From a candidate division KSB1 bacterium (GTDB lineage: Bacteria > Zhuqueibacterota > JdFR-76 > DREG01): 13,761 nucleotides of DNA. The notes under the pieces are model-generated. The model was not told the origin of the DNA. It saw nothing but the letters and a program-made list of their open reading frames with translations, and did not search any database. Position 1 is the first letter of the stretch. Every line of letters begins with the position of its first letter. Both the position numbers and the translations under genes were made by a program. Positions 1 to 7,341 of the stretch are shown one piece after another. The stretch covers positions 1 to 13,761 of the forward strand of contig JADFJB010000120.1 in assembly GCA_022566355.1 (NCBI GenBank). Reading direction: 5' to 3'.

Positions 1-31
1 AGAGTCCTAAATTTCTCACTTAATTTTACTA

Positions 32-49
32 ATCCCGAAGCGTCGGGAT
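32..49. repeat. Small perfect hairpin in the leader of the MutS-like gene
   Basis: ATCCCGA (32-38) and TCGGGAT (43-49) form a perfect 7-bp stem around the loop AGCG. No T-run follows on either strand, so it is not a convincing intrinsic terminator. Hairpins of this CCCGA/TCGGG kind are common in intergenic DNA of FCB-group genomes, so a dispersed repeat is the simplest reading. The rest of 1-153 shows no gene and no promoter that I would defend. Confidence 0.5.
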
Positions 50-153
50 GCTAATAGCGGAACAGTTACTATTATTGTATTAAACAACCCCTAGCCTGAG
101 TTATCACACAAGTTTAAAAACCAGTGAAGGACTAGTTTCAAGATAAATTGCTG

Positions 154-1989
154 ATGCTTTATCAAAAAAAACAACGTAAAAGATTGGCCATGCAAAAGCA
201 AATTGACTTTTTGCAAAGACGAATTGAATGGCTTAAAAAGATGAGTTCAAGATATTCATGGTTACGGTTATCGATCGTGTTGATTGGCATTCTTGCAGCT
301 TATTTATCCTTCACATTTATTTCAGAGTGGACAGGTTGGGTTAGCATAGTCTTTTTTGTTGCTGGATTTGCAATGATTGCACGATATCACAGGATTTTAA
401 TAAAGAGTATCTCAAAACATAAAATATGGATGCAAATTAAATCGGAACAAGTTGCCAGGATGAATTTGGATTGGACGAATATTCCGTACCCAAAAATAAG
501 AATCGGCGATGATAAATGTCCGTTGGATAATGATTTGAATTTATCCGGAAATCGTTCCCTTCATCATTTAATCGATACTGCCGCTACATTTGGCGGAAGT
601 CAGAGGTTATTGTCTTGGTTCTTGCAGCCGGAGCTGAATTTACATCAAATTAGAAATAGGCAAGACCTGGTAAAGGAGTTGATGCCGTTATCAACTTTTA
701 GAGATCGATTATCTCTGTACGCCCGCCTGGCGTCCGAGGAAGATGAGTCATGGCAAAATGATTCATTCTTGGAATGGCTAAAGAAGCATAACGTGGATTA
801 TTCACATAAACGACTTTTAGTCAGTTTGATAACATTAGCTGCCATCAACATTATCCTCTTTGTTGCCTACCTGTTTTCTTTCCTGCCGGCATATTGGCTG
901 ATCACAATTTTAATTTACATAACGCTTTATTTAATGAATACCCATCTCGTACGGGAAACATTTAATGAAGCATTTGATCTAGATAAAATGCTAAAAAAAT
1001 TGATTGCCGTTTTTCAATTTCTCGAGAAATACAATTATCGCAAAGACTCTAAGATTGCAGAACTCTTTAAACCATTTTGGCAGGAAGAAAAGAAACCTTC
1101 AGTATTCCTTAAGCAAATTAGTAAAATCGTTGCAGGTATTGCCATCAAAACAAATGATATTATTTGGTTATTTTTAAATTTACTTTTTCCCCTGAGTTTT
1201 TACTTAGCCTACAAGTTAAATCAATACAAAAAAAGGTTGGAACCACAATTATCGGTTTGGCTGGATCGATATTATGAAATTGAAACGCTAAACTCACTGG
1301 CAAATATCGCAACCTTAAATCCGCAATTTTGCTTTCCGGAATTTCACAGCGAATCGAACAATAACCGGTTGTTTTTCGGTGGAAGTTTGGGTCATCCACT
1401 TTTATCCGATGACCAGCGGAAAACCAATGATTTTTCATTTGAAAATAGAGGGCAGGTCGGGATCATTACCGGTTCAAATATGTCAGGCAAAAGCACTTTT
1501 CTCCGGACATTGGGCATCAACTATGTTCTTGCATTTGCCGGAGGATCCGTATGTGCGGATAAATTTCAAACGATTCCTGTTCGAATATTTACCTGTATCC
1601 AGATTATGGATTCTGTTAGTGATGGCATTTCGTATTTCTATGCTGAGGTGAAGCGCTTAAAAGAATTATTGGATAAACTCACAGCGGATGATGATAGTCC
1701 ATTATTTTACTTGATCGATGAAATCTTCCGCGGCACCAACAATCGCGAGCGACTGATCGGAAGCCGTGCTTACGTGCGGGAGCTTGTTAAAAACAATGGA
1801 GTAGGCTTGATTGCTACCCATGACCTGGAACTCGTTGAACTTGCCGAAACCTATTCCACAATCCAAAATTATCATTTTAAAGAGGAAGTATCAGACAATA
1901 AAATGACTTTCGATTATCTTCTTCGTTCGGGCCCTTGTCCTACCACAAATGCCTTAAAAATTATGAAAATAGAGGGGTTGCCAACTTAG
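154..1989 (+). CDS. Membrane-anchored MutS-family ATPase (MutS core and ATPase domains only)
   Basis: Predicted 611-residue protein. A basic N-terminal segment leads into two hydrophobic helices (about 39-56 and 62-76). A MutS core/lever region begins near residue 123 (PLDNDLNLSG, then RQDLVKEL). It is interrupted by a strongly hydrophobic pair (about 220-266) and a further helix (about 336-356). The C-terminal ATPase domain has the MutS-type Walker A GSNMSGKST (440-448), Walker B with D522-E523 followed by IFRGTNN, and the switch histidine in ATHD (H556). The N-terminal mismatch-binding and connector domains of canonical MutS are absent, so this is a MutS-related family member and not the repair MutS; its substrate is unknown. 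The open frame extends to a TTG at 148, but ATG 154 is preferred. ATG 190 is also possible; none of the three has a well-placed Shine-Dalgarno site. No partner gene lies close by. Confidence 0.88.
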   Translation: MLYQKKQRKRLAMQKQIDFLQRRIEWLKKMSSRYSWLRLSIVLIGILAAYLSFTFISEWTGWVSIVFFVAGFAMIARYHRILIKSISKHKIWMQIKSEQVARMNLDWTNIPYPKIRIGDDKCPLDNDLNLSGNRSLHHLIDTAATFGGSQRLLSWFLQPELNLHQIRNRQDLVKELMPLSTFRDRLSLYARLASEEDESWQNDSFLEWLKKHNVDYSHKRLLVSLITLAAINIILFVAYLFSFLPAYWLITILIYITLYLMNTHLVRETFNEAFDLDKMLKKLIAVFQFLEKYNYRKDSKIAELFKPFWQEEKKPSVFLKQISKIVAGIAIKTNDIIWLFLNLLFPLSFYLAYKLNQYKKRLEPQLSVWLDRYYEIETLNSLANIATLNPQFCFPEFHSESNNNRLFFGGSLGHPLLSDDQRKTNDFSFENRGQVGIITGSNMSGKSTFLRTLGINYVLAFAGGSVCADKFQTIPVRIFTCIQIMDSVSDGISYFYAEVKRLKELLDKLTADDDSPLFYLIDEIFRGTNNRERLIGSRAYVRELVKNNGVGLIATHDLELVELAETYSTIQNYHFKEEVSDNKMTFDYLLRSGPCPTTNALKIMKIEGLPT

Positions 1990-1991
1990 AC

Positions 1992-2027
1992 CACAGATTT
2001 ACGTTGATTTAAGGATTGCACTGATCC
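1992..2027. repeat. Intergenic CACAGATT-type repeat fragment
   Basis: Just after the stop codon of the MutS-like gene the DNA carries GATT-spaced units (ACCACAGATTTACG, then GATTTAAGGATTG, then CACTGAT). This resembles the ACCACAGATTTACACGGATT-like intergenic repeats found in many FCB-group genomes. Only one degenerate copy is visible here, so the assignment rests on recalled resemblance and not on a second copy in the window. Confidence 0.35.
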
Positions 2028-2070
2028 GGAATCTTTGTTTATCAAATAATTAACCACCTAGTGGCATTAT

Positions 2071-2102
2071 ATGTATAGATGTATAGATGTAAAGATGTAA
2101 AA
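2071..2102. repeat. 4 x 8-bp tandem repeat (ATGTATAG / ATGTAAAG)
   Basis: Four consecutive 8-bp units read ATGTATAG, ATGTATAG, ATGTAAAG, ATGTAAAA. The period is exact, with substitutions only in the second half of the unit. It lies in non-coding DNA, so slippage would not disturb a reading frame. Its copy number could vary between strains. Confidence 0.8.
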
Positions 2103-2125
2103 ACGAAAATAAACCGCATTGGGGC

Positions 2126-2222
2126 GGCATATTGCCTATATCAGTCCTACTGGTTGCTGATGAACCTAGGTTAAATGCTCCGTTAATTATTCCGACATAT
2201 TTACAGAATTTGTAACTGTAAC
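2126..2222 (+). other. Run of short hairpins upstream of a possible small ORF (candidate structured leader)
   Basis: In under 100 bases there are several local inverted repeats: GGCA-TAT-TGCC (2126-2136); ATCAG (2140-2144) with CTGAT (2157-2161), enclosing CC-TACT-GG; the perfect palindrome AACCTAGGTT (2163-2172); and TTACA-GAATT-TGTAA (2201-2215), which runs into a TGTAAC TGTAAC duplication (2211-2222). The segment is followed at 2251 by a strong ribosome binding site. I could not match it to a riboswitch class I know. It may be a structured 5' leader, a decayed element end, or chance; the stems are short. Confidence 0.3.
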
Positions 2223-2262
2223 GGGGGCTGCTAATCAACTAGCTAAAATAAGGAGTTGTAGC

Positions 2263-2364
2263 ATGCAAACTTTCGCTATGATGACTAATTATTCCTGGAT
2301 GTTTCGCGACAAAACAAAGATTCTGCAACACTGGCAGGGTATAGTTAGACCAGGTAAAGCATAA
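2263..2364 (+). CDS. Possible small protein of 33 residues
   Basis: An AGGAG at 2251-2255 stands 7 nt before ATG 2263, and the frame runs 33 codons to TAA 2362. The predicted peptide starts MQTFAMMTNYSW, is rich in Met, Trp and Lys/Arg, and has no membrane segment or signal peptide. I do not recognise it. The support is the initiation site, which is as good as those of the confident genes in the window, plus the hairpin-rich segment just upstream. Against it are its length, the lack of any known family, and the absence of a downstream gene on the same strand that it might control as a leader peptide. It could also be the remnant of a decayed gene. Confidence 0.3.
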   Translation: MQTFAMMTNYSWMFRDKTKILQHWQGIVRPGKA

Positions 2365-2525
2365 ATGCCGGGTTGTTTGAAGAGGGAAGTAGCAAATTAA
2401 GAGGAAACTATTTGCAGAAATTCTGCTTCACCCTATCCATCATTAATGGTTTCTTGCATAGTTATATGTTTACAACCCATTATTTGCAGATTATTCTACA
2501 CATGCAATTCACGTTGTTAAAATTG

Positions 2526-3680
2526 TTATTTTCCTTCATCAATCTTTTGGTATTCCAGGCTCATAACTCGTATTTTTGAAAAACCCATGGAATCACGGAT
2601 ATAAAATCGATCATCCTTATCTTTCCATAGAACTTCCATAGCCATGGAGTGGTTTTCAAACTGGCCATAACCGATGTATGTACCATCAGGCTCAAATAAC
2701 TCAACACCATCAATTATTTCTTCCTCTGATGATCTAGTAACTGAAAAATGAACGATAGTTCCATTATTCATAGCAAATAATCCCCTGCTCATATTCTGCA
2801 TACGGACAGCAAATTTGCCACTTTGGCCACTAAGTAAATAAGCTCCTCTAGGAAATTTTAAGTCCGGATAATCTGAAAAATTGAGCATTTTATAAGACTT
2901 ATGGGTTGGAATTTTACCTCTTAACGTTTTTAACTGCCATTGATCGGCAACTTTTTGGTAAAGATATAACAAGCCTTCATAGATCCAGGGTGCTATAACA
3001 ATTGCATTATTACCCAACGTAGCAATTTTAATAGCATTTCTGTCTATTTGAGCACGAAAAAAGGGTTGGCTAAGATCCCAAATATCATCTTCGGAAACAA
3101 ACGACTCCAAAACTGAAGAGAAATCAATTGGATATATATGAACCAATTTATCCTCTTTCTTATTGTACAATGAGCTCTCTTTATTCGTGTAATACTTACT
3201 GTCTTCCCTTACACGATATTGAAGAGCATATAATTCCAGCCCTAATGGAAGAATAATCCAAGGATCTATAAAGGAGTTATCTGGCATGGGATAGGTCGTA
3301 AATTCTTCTCCCATTTTAGAAAAACGTGTAAACCGTCTGCTCATGCGGTCGACAACGATTAAATCATCATTATGGTCGATTGTCATACACATAACTTCCT
3401 GCATTTCTCCGGGGCCCTGGCCTTTTCTACCTATTGATTTGATAAATTGACCGTATTGGTTAAATACCCTTATTTTAGACATATTCTGATCAGCTATATA
3501 GATATTGTTCTTACTATCTGTATTTACATGCATAGGGTAGGCAAACAGGTATTCATCCGATGCGTTTTCATCGTCTCCAATTACCAGTTGTTCTTTTAGA
3601 GTAACTTTTAGTTGCTGTGAATAGACATCAAAAAAAAGTAATGCAAAAACAATGGAAAATGTTATTATCAATCGTGTCAT
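2526..3680 (-). CDS. Exported 6-bladed beta-propeller (NHL-like) protein
   Basis: Predicted 384 residues. Residues 1-21 form a typical signal peptide (MTRLI, a hydrophobic core, then VYS-QQ); there is no lipobox, so the mature protein is probably periplasmic or secreted. NHL-like blades follow: NNIYIADQNMSKIRVFNQYGQ (58-78), the family-typical GRKGQGPGE (84-92), then DDLIVVDRMSRRFTRFS (105-121). A last blade with DDRFYIRDSMGFSKIRV lies near the C-terminus. This matches the 6-bladed beta-propeller families that occur as many paralogues in Bacteroidetes and relatives; their ligands are mostly unknown. The start is ATG 3680, directly before the signal peptide, with only AT-rich DNA and no Shine-Dalgarno site upstream. 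The gene is visibly more AT-rich than the RND genes beside it and seems to be its own transcription unit. Confidence 0.85.
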   Translation of the reverse strand: MTRLIITFSIVFALLFFDVYSQQLKVTLKEQLVIGDDENASDEYLFAYPMHVNTDSKNNIYIADQNMSKIRVFNQYGQFIKSIGRKGQGPGEMQEVMCMTIDHNDDLIVVDRMSRRFTRFSKMGEEFTTYPMPDNSFIDPWIILPLGLELYALQYRVREDSKYYTNKESSLYNKKEDKLVHIYPIDFSSVLESFVSEDDIWDLSQPFFRAQIDRNAIKIATLGNNAIVIAPWIYEGLLYLYQKVADQWQLKTLRGKIPTHKSYKMLNFSDYPDLKFPRGAYLLSGQSGKFAVRMQNMSRGLFAMNNGTIVHFSVTRSSEEEIIDGVELFEPDGTYIGYGQFENHSMAMEVLWKDKDDRFYIRDSMGFSKIRVMSLEYQKIDEGK

Positions 3681-3800
3681 AAGATGAATTGAATTATTTA
3701 AAAATTATTGTCAAGTTGAATTGAAGTTAAAATTCTTTATTTTGGTTCCTGGTTTCTTGCAAATATAATATATTAACCTGAATAATTCATGAATTAGGCT

Positions 3801-3839
3801 TTTAAGCTTAAAGCTTCCAATCATGTCATCCTGGAAGCT
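3801..3839. repeat. Palindrome and 8-bp stem-loop between the propeller and RND genes
   Basis: TTTAAGCTTAAA (3801-3812) is a perfect 12-bp palindrome. It overlaps by one base a stem-loop with arms AGCTTCCA (3812-3819) and TGGAAGCT (3832-3839) and a 12-nt loop. The position is downstream of the minus-strand RND operon and upstream of the minus-strand propeller gene. It could help end RND transcripts, but no U-run follows on the minus strand, so a simple intrinsic terminator is not shown. Confidence 0.5.
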
Positions 3840-3842
3840 GCG

Positions 3843-3866
3843 CCCTGAACTTTGTCGAAGGGGATC
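3843..3866. repeat. REP-like element (CCCTGAACTTTGTCGAAGGGG)
   Basis: The core at 3843-3863 is close to the CCCTGAGCTTGTCGAAGGG sequence, an extragenic repeat dispersed in many bacterial genomes. It is preceded by TCATCCTG (3826-3833) and followed by GATCT, both of which usually accompany that repeat. Only one copy lies in the window, so the call rests on recalled resemblance. Confidence 0.5.
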
Positions 3867-3917
3867 TATTTCCATACATATGAAAAAACTGAATATTAAG
3901 CATAAAATTGGAGTGCG

Positions 3918-6900
3918 TCAACCGTGTTGCTGCACACGATCTCCCTTATCCAACACCTGGTAGAGCACCGGCACAATAATCAAAGTCAGCACAGTCGCGA
4001 AACTCAATCCAAAGATAATTGCGATGGCCAGTGGCCGCCGCAGCTCGGCGCCATCGCCAAAGCCGATAGCCATGGGCAGCAGGGCCAGCACCGTTGTTAT
4101 GGTCGTCATCAAAATAGGCCGCAGCCGTTTTTTGCCGGCCAGGAGTATGGCTTCCCGAAGCTGGGTGCCCTTCCGCCGGGCCTGGTTAATAAAATCCACC
4201 TTGATGATGGCGTCGTTCACCACGATACCCACAAGCACAACCAACCCAATTAAGGACATCACATTGAAGCTTTGGCCGGTTACCAGCAAACCGATAACCA
4301 CACCGATAATCGCCAAAGGAATGGTCAGGATGATAATGAACGGATTCAGCAGGCTTTCGAATTGGGCTGCCAGGATCAGGAATACCAACACGAATGCCAG
4401 CAGAAAAGCAAAGGTCATCTGGCGAAAGGATTCGATCATCTCCTGGCGCTGGCCGCCAATGTGAATTTGAAACCCCGATGGTAATTTTACATCGGCTATC
4501 ATTTCTTCCACATCACTTGCGACAGCGTTATAACCTCTTTCGGAAATACCCACAAACAAAGTGTGCTTTCGTACCTGGTCCTCACGCTCAATCGATGCAG
4601 GCGCAAATACTTCTTCGATACGAATAACCTGGGAAAGGGGGACAGATCTTCCTCGCAGCAAGATGGGTGTCTGCAGAAGATCGTCCAATTCCTGGCGGTG
4701 GCTTAAACCCGCTCGCAGTAAAATGGGAATTTTTCGGTCAAATTCTTTGAAATCTGTGGCGACTGAGCCGTGCATATAAAGTTGGACAAATCCTGAAATT
4801 TCTCTTGGCTCAATATCATAGGCAGCGGCTTTTTCACGGTCGATGATCAAACGAATCTCCGGTCGTTTTTCCTCTTGACTGGAAAAAACCTGGGATATGC
4901 CTTTGATTTTGGTAAGGTTTTGCCGAACAGTAGCCATAATCACCGCTGCGGCATCAGGATCATCACCGCGAATCTGCACGGCAAGATCAGATAAGTTAGT
5001 GCCTAATATTTCTCCAATGGCTGTCTGCGACTGCCGCAACGTGATTGATTCAGCGCCCAGGCTGGCTAGTGATTGTTGAATTTCTTGCATAAAGATTTTG
5101 GTTGAAATATCGTGGTACAAAAAAACCTGCAATTCCGCGGTATTCATGCCTGTTCTGGTCACAATTTGTCGGATATCTTCTTCGATAAAACCGACTTGCG
5201 AAAATACCGCTTTCACTTCCGGCGATTTGTAAAGCAGGTTTTCAATTTTAGTGGTGAGTTCTTCAGTAGCCTGCAAAATGGTTCCGGGCGGCAGCTGCAC
5301 GGAAATAGTAAAACGGTGTTGTTCTACTTCTGGCATAAGACGTCTATCGATTTGCCAGCCTAACAACAGGATTAACAGAAAGCAAATTGTGGTAACGGTC
5401 AACACAAGTTTTGTACGATTTAATGCTTTTTTGAGCCAAAACTCATAAAATTCCAGGAACCTGGCAAAGAGACGGTCGAATGCCTGAAAAGCAGGAAGTG
5501 TGAAATGGCGAAAAAATTGTGTCAAATGCTTGATCCAAAAACCAAACAAACCTTTGATGAATTGAAACCCTTTTCCACGAAGAGAAGCTATGAACAGGAT
5601 CAGTTTTTCCCACCTGTTTCCTGAATCAACCTGAACCCCGGATTCTTTAATTTGAGGTTTATTCAAATTCTTGCGCTGCCAGCGAGCGGCCACCATTGGC
5701 AATAAAGTCAACGCTACAACAAGCGACGAAAGCAAGGAAAAAACAACGGTTAGCGATTGATCACGAAACAGTTGTCCTGCAACTCCACGAATATAGATAA
5801 TCGGGAAAAACACGGCGATGGTTGTGAAGGTGGATGCAGTTATGGCCATGCTTACCTCACTCACACCTGCCACGCTCGCTTCTTGTAAGGGCAGACCTTC
5901 CTCCTGGTGGCGAAAAATATTTTCCAGAACCACGATGGAATTATCCACCAGCATGCCGACCCCCAGGGCCAAACCACCAAGGGAGACCATGTTCACACTC
6001 ACACCGGCAAAATACATTAAAGTAAATGTCGCAATAATCGAGATCGGCATGGAGATAGCAATATTGATGGGATTACGAGCATCATGAAGAAAGAAGAACA
6101 ACACTATAAAGGCCAGGATACCTCCAAAAATCAACGACTGCTTAACCTGGTTTATTGCACCTGAAATAAATTCAGCCTGGTTATCCACTAAAACCAAATC
6201 CACTTCCGGGTATTGTTCCTTGAGTTGATCAATGACCCGAACGACTTTTTGTGCTACTTGCACCGTGTTGGCGCCGGATTCTTTGGTAACCAAAAGGCCT
6301 ATTGCTTCCTGGTTATTATAGCGAGTCACTCCCTGTCTTTCACGGAAAGAATTCCGGATCGTGGCTATCTCATCGAGGCGGATTGTTACACCATTATTGG
6401 AGCCTGATCCGGTATTAATCACAGTAGCACCGATTTCTTCGACCGATTGGAACTCACCCACCGTACGCAAGGCATAACGATATCGGCCTTTTTTGATGCT
6501 GCCGCCCGGCCGCGTATCATTGGCCAACTGTAGAGCTCGTTCGATTTGTGAAAGAGAAAGTCCCAAAGCTGTCAGGCGGGCCATGTTAACATCAACCTGA
6601 ATCTCACGTTTTTGTCCGCCGGTAACCGTTGCCATTGCGATGCCGTCGATTTGCTCTAAACGGCGTTTGAAAACATCTCTGGCCAATGTATATATATGAT
6701 GGTTATTTTTACCGCCAGAAATTGCCAGGGTCATGATCGGTCTGGCGCGCGGATCTACCCGGAGGATCACCGGCCGTTCGACCTCTCTTGGCAGGATAGG
6801 GGAGAGGTTGTCCAGCTTTTCCCGCAAAGTAAGCGCGGTGAAATCCATGTCCGTTCCCCAGGTAAATTCCACAGTGACCAAGCTGATCCCTGCACGGGAA

Positions 6901-7148
6901 GTCGAATGAACACGCTGAACACCGGGCACTGTGGATACGGTTTCTTCTATTGGAATGGTGACAAACTCTTCAATCTCAACCGGTCCGACATCGCGATAAT
7001 TGGTCCAAATCAGCAATCGGGGGAAAGTAATATCCGGTAGCAGGTTAACCGGCAAACGGGAGAAAGAAACGACACCCAATAAAACCACTGCGAGAAAAAA
7101 CATGGAAGTAGCGATAGGACGTCGGGTTGTGTAATAGGCGATGTGCAT
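3918..7148 (-). CDS. RND-family efflux transporter, inner-membrane pump subunit (AcrB/MdtB-like)
   Basis: Predicted 1076 residues, close to the usual ~1030-1070. It is the proton-driven inner-membrane pump of a tripartite efflux system. Residues 1-12 (MHIAYYTTRRPI) precede TM1, and the porter domain follows (NLLPDITFP, then TIPIEETVSTVPGV). TM4 carries GMLVDNSIVVLENI, with D402 at the place of the AcrB proton-relay aspartates and N403 in place of the second, as in many HAE-type pumps. The second half repeats the plan (AAQFESLLNPF, VGIVVNDAI, LRPILMTTITT). The loop between TM6 and TM7 (about 487-578) is longer than usual and rich in Phe. The frame is open to an ATG at 7205, but ATG 7148 gives the normal RND N-terminus; neither has a clear Shine-Dalgarno site. 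The adaptor gene lies 193 bp upstream on the same strand. Substrate is not predictable, and no outer-membrane channel is encoded here. Confidence 0.93.
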   Translation of the reverse strand: MHIAYYTTRRPIATSMFFLAVVLLGVVSFSRLPVNLLPDITFPRLLIWTNYRDVGPVEIEEFVTIPIEETVSTVPGVQRVHSTSRAGISLVTVEFTWGTDMDFTALTLREKLDNLSPILPREVERPVILRVDPRARPIMTLAISGGKNNHHIYTLARDVFKRRLEQIDGIAMATVTGGQKREIQVDVNMARLTALGLSLSQIERALQLANDTRPGGSIKKGRYRYALRTVGEFQSVEEIGATVINTGSGSNNGVTIRLDEIATIRNSFRERQGVTRYNNQEAIGLLVTKESGANTVQVAQKVVRVIDQLKEQYPEVDLVLVDNQAEFISGAINQVKQSLIFGGILAFIVLFFFLHDARNPINIAISMPISIIATFTLMYFAGVSVNMVSLGGLALGVGMLVDNSIVVLENIFRHQEEGLPLQEASVAGVSEVSMAITASTFTTIAVFFPIIYIRGVAGQLFRDQSLTVVFSLLSSLVVALTLLPMVAARWQRKNLNKPQIKESGVQVDSGNRWEKLILFIASLRGKGFQFIKGLFGFWIKHLTQFFRHFTLPAFQAFDRLFARFLEFYEFWLKKALNRTKLVLTVTTICFLLILLLGWQIDRRLMPEVEQHRFTISVQLPPGTILQATEELTTKIENLLYKSPEVKAVFSQVGFIEEDIRQIVTRTGMNTAELQVFLYHDISTKIFMQEIQQSLASLGAESITLRQSQTAIGEILGTNLSDLAVQIRGDDPDAAAVIMATVRQNLTKIKGISQVFSSQEEKRPEIRLIIDREKAAAYDIEPREISGFVQLYMHGSVATDFKEFDRKIPILLRAGLSHRQELDDLLQTPILLRGRSVPLSQVIRIEEVFAPASIEREDQVRKHTLFVGISERGYNAVASDVEEMIADVKLPSGFQIHIGGQRQEMIESFRQMTFAFLLAFVLVFLILAAQFESLLNPFIIILTIPLAIIGVVIGLLVTGQSFNVMSLIGLVVLVGIVVNDAIIKVDFINQARRKGTQLREAILLAGKKRLRPILMTTITTVLALLPMAIGFGDGAELRRPLAIAIIFGLSFATVLTLIIVPVLYQVLDKGDRVQQHG

Positions 7149-7341
7149 GATTTGAAAAGATTTTAAATTCCGACACACAAAACCCAAATAAAAAATAAAA
7201 TCCAATAACCAATGTTCGAAGTCACAAAATTAATGTTTGATCATTAATTATTAGAATTTTGGATTTATTTGTTATTTGTGATTTCAGAAGTTCACGTATT
7301 CCCATTTGATAATATCTTATATTGTGTCAGAATATTTGTAA

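Noticed and set aside
32-49. Intrinsic terminator of an upstream gene
   Set aside because: The stem is good but no T-run follows on either strand.
154-1989. Canonical mismatch-repair MutS
   Set aside because: The mismatch-binding and connector domains are missing, the length is about 611 residues instead of about 850, and membrane helices are present.
2100-2262. A known riboswitch (TPP, cobalamin, SAM or c-di-GMP)
   Set aside because: I looked for the conserved cores of these classes and found none; only a loose GAACCT similarity to TPP without the paired elements.
2373-2579. A 68-codon plus-strand open frame
   Set aside because: It overlaps the end of the beta-propeller gene on the other strand, starts at a TTG with no ribosome binding site, and is hydrophobic only because the DNA is AT-rich.
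3924-4484. Plus-strand open frames opposite the RND gene
   Set aside because: They are antisense shadows of a strongly conserved gene and show no domain or initiation signal.
7149-7205. N-terminal extension of the RND pump from ATG 7205
   Set aside because: The extra 19 residues do not fit the RND N-terminus, and the normal start MHIAYYTTRRPI begins at 7148.
7240-7290. Similarity of TTTATTTGTTATTTGTGATTT to DNA near 13400
   Set aside because: Both are low-complexity AT-rich tracts; the match is not long or exact enough to call a repeat family.
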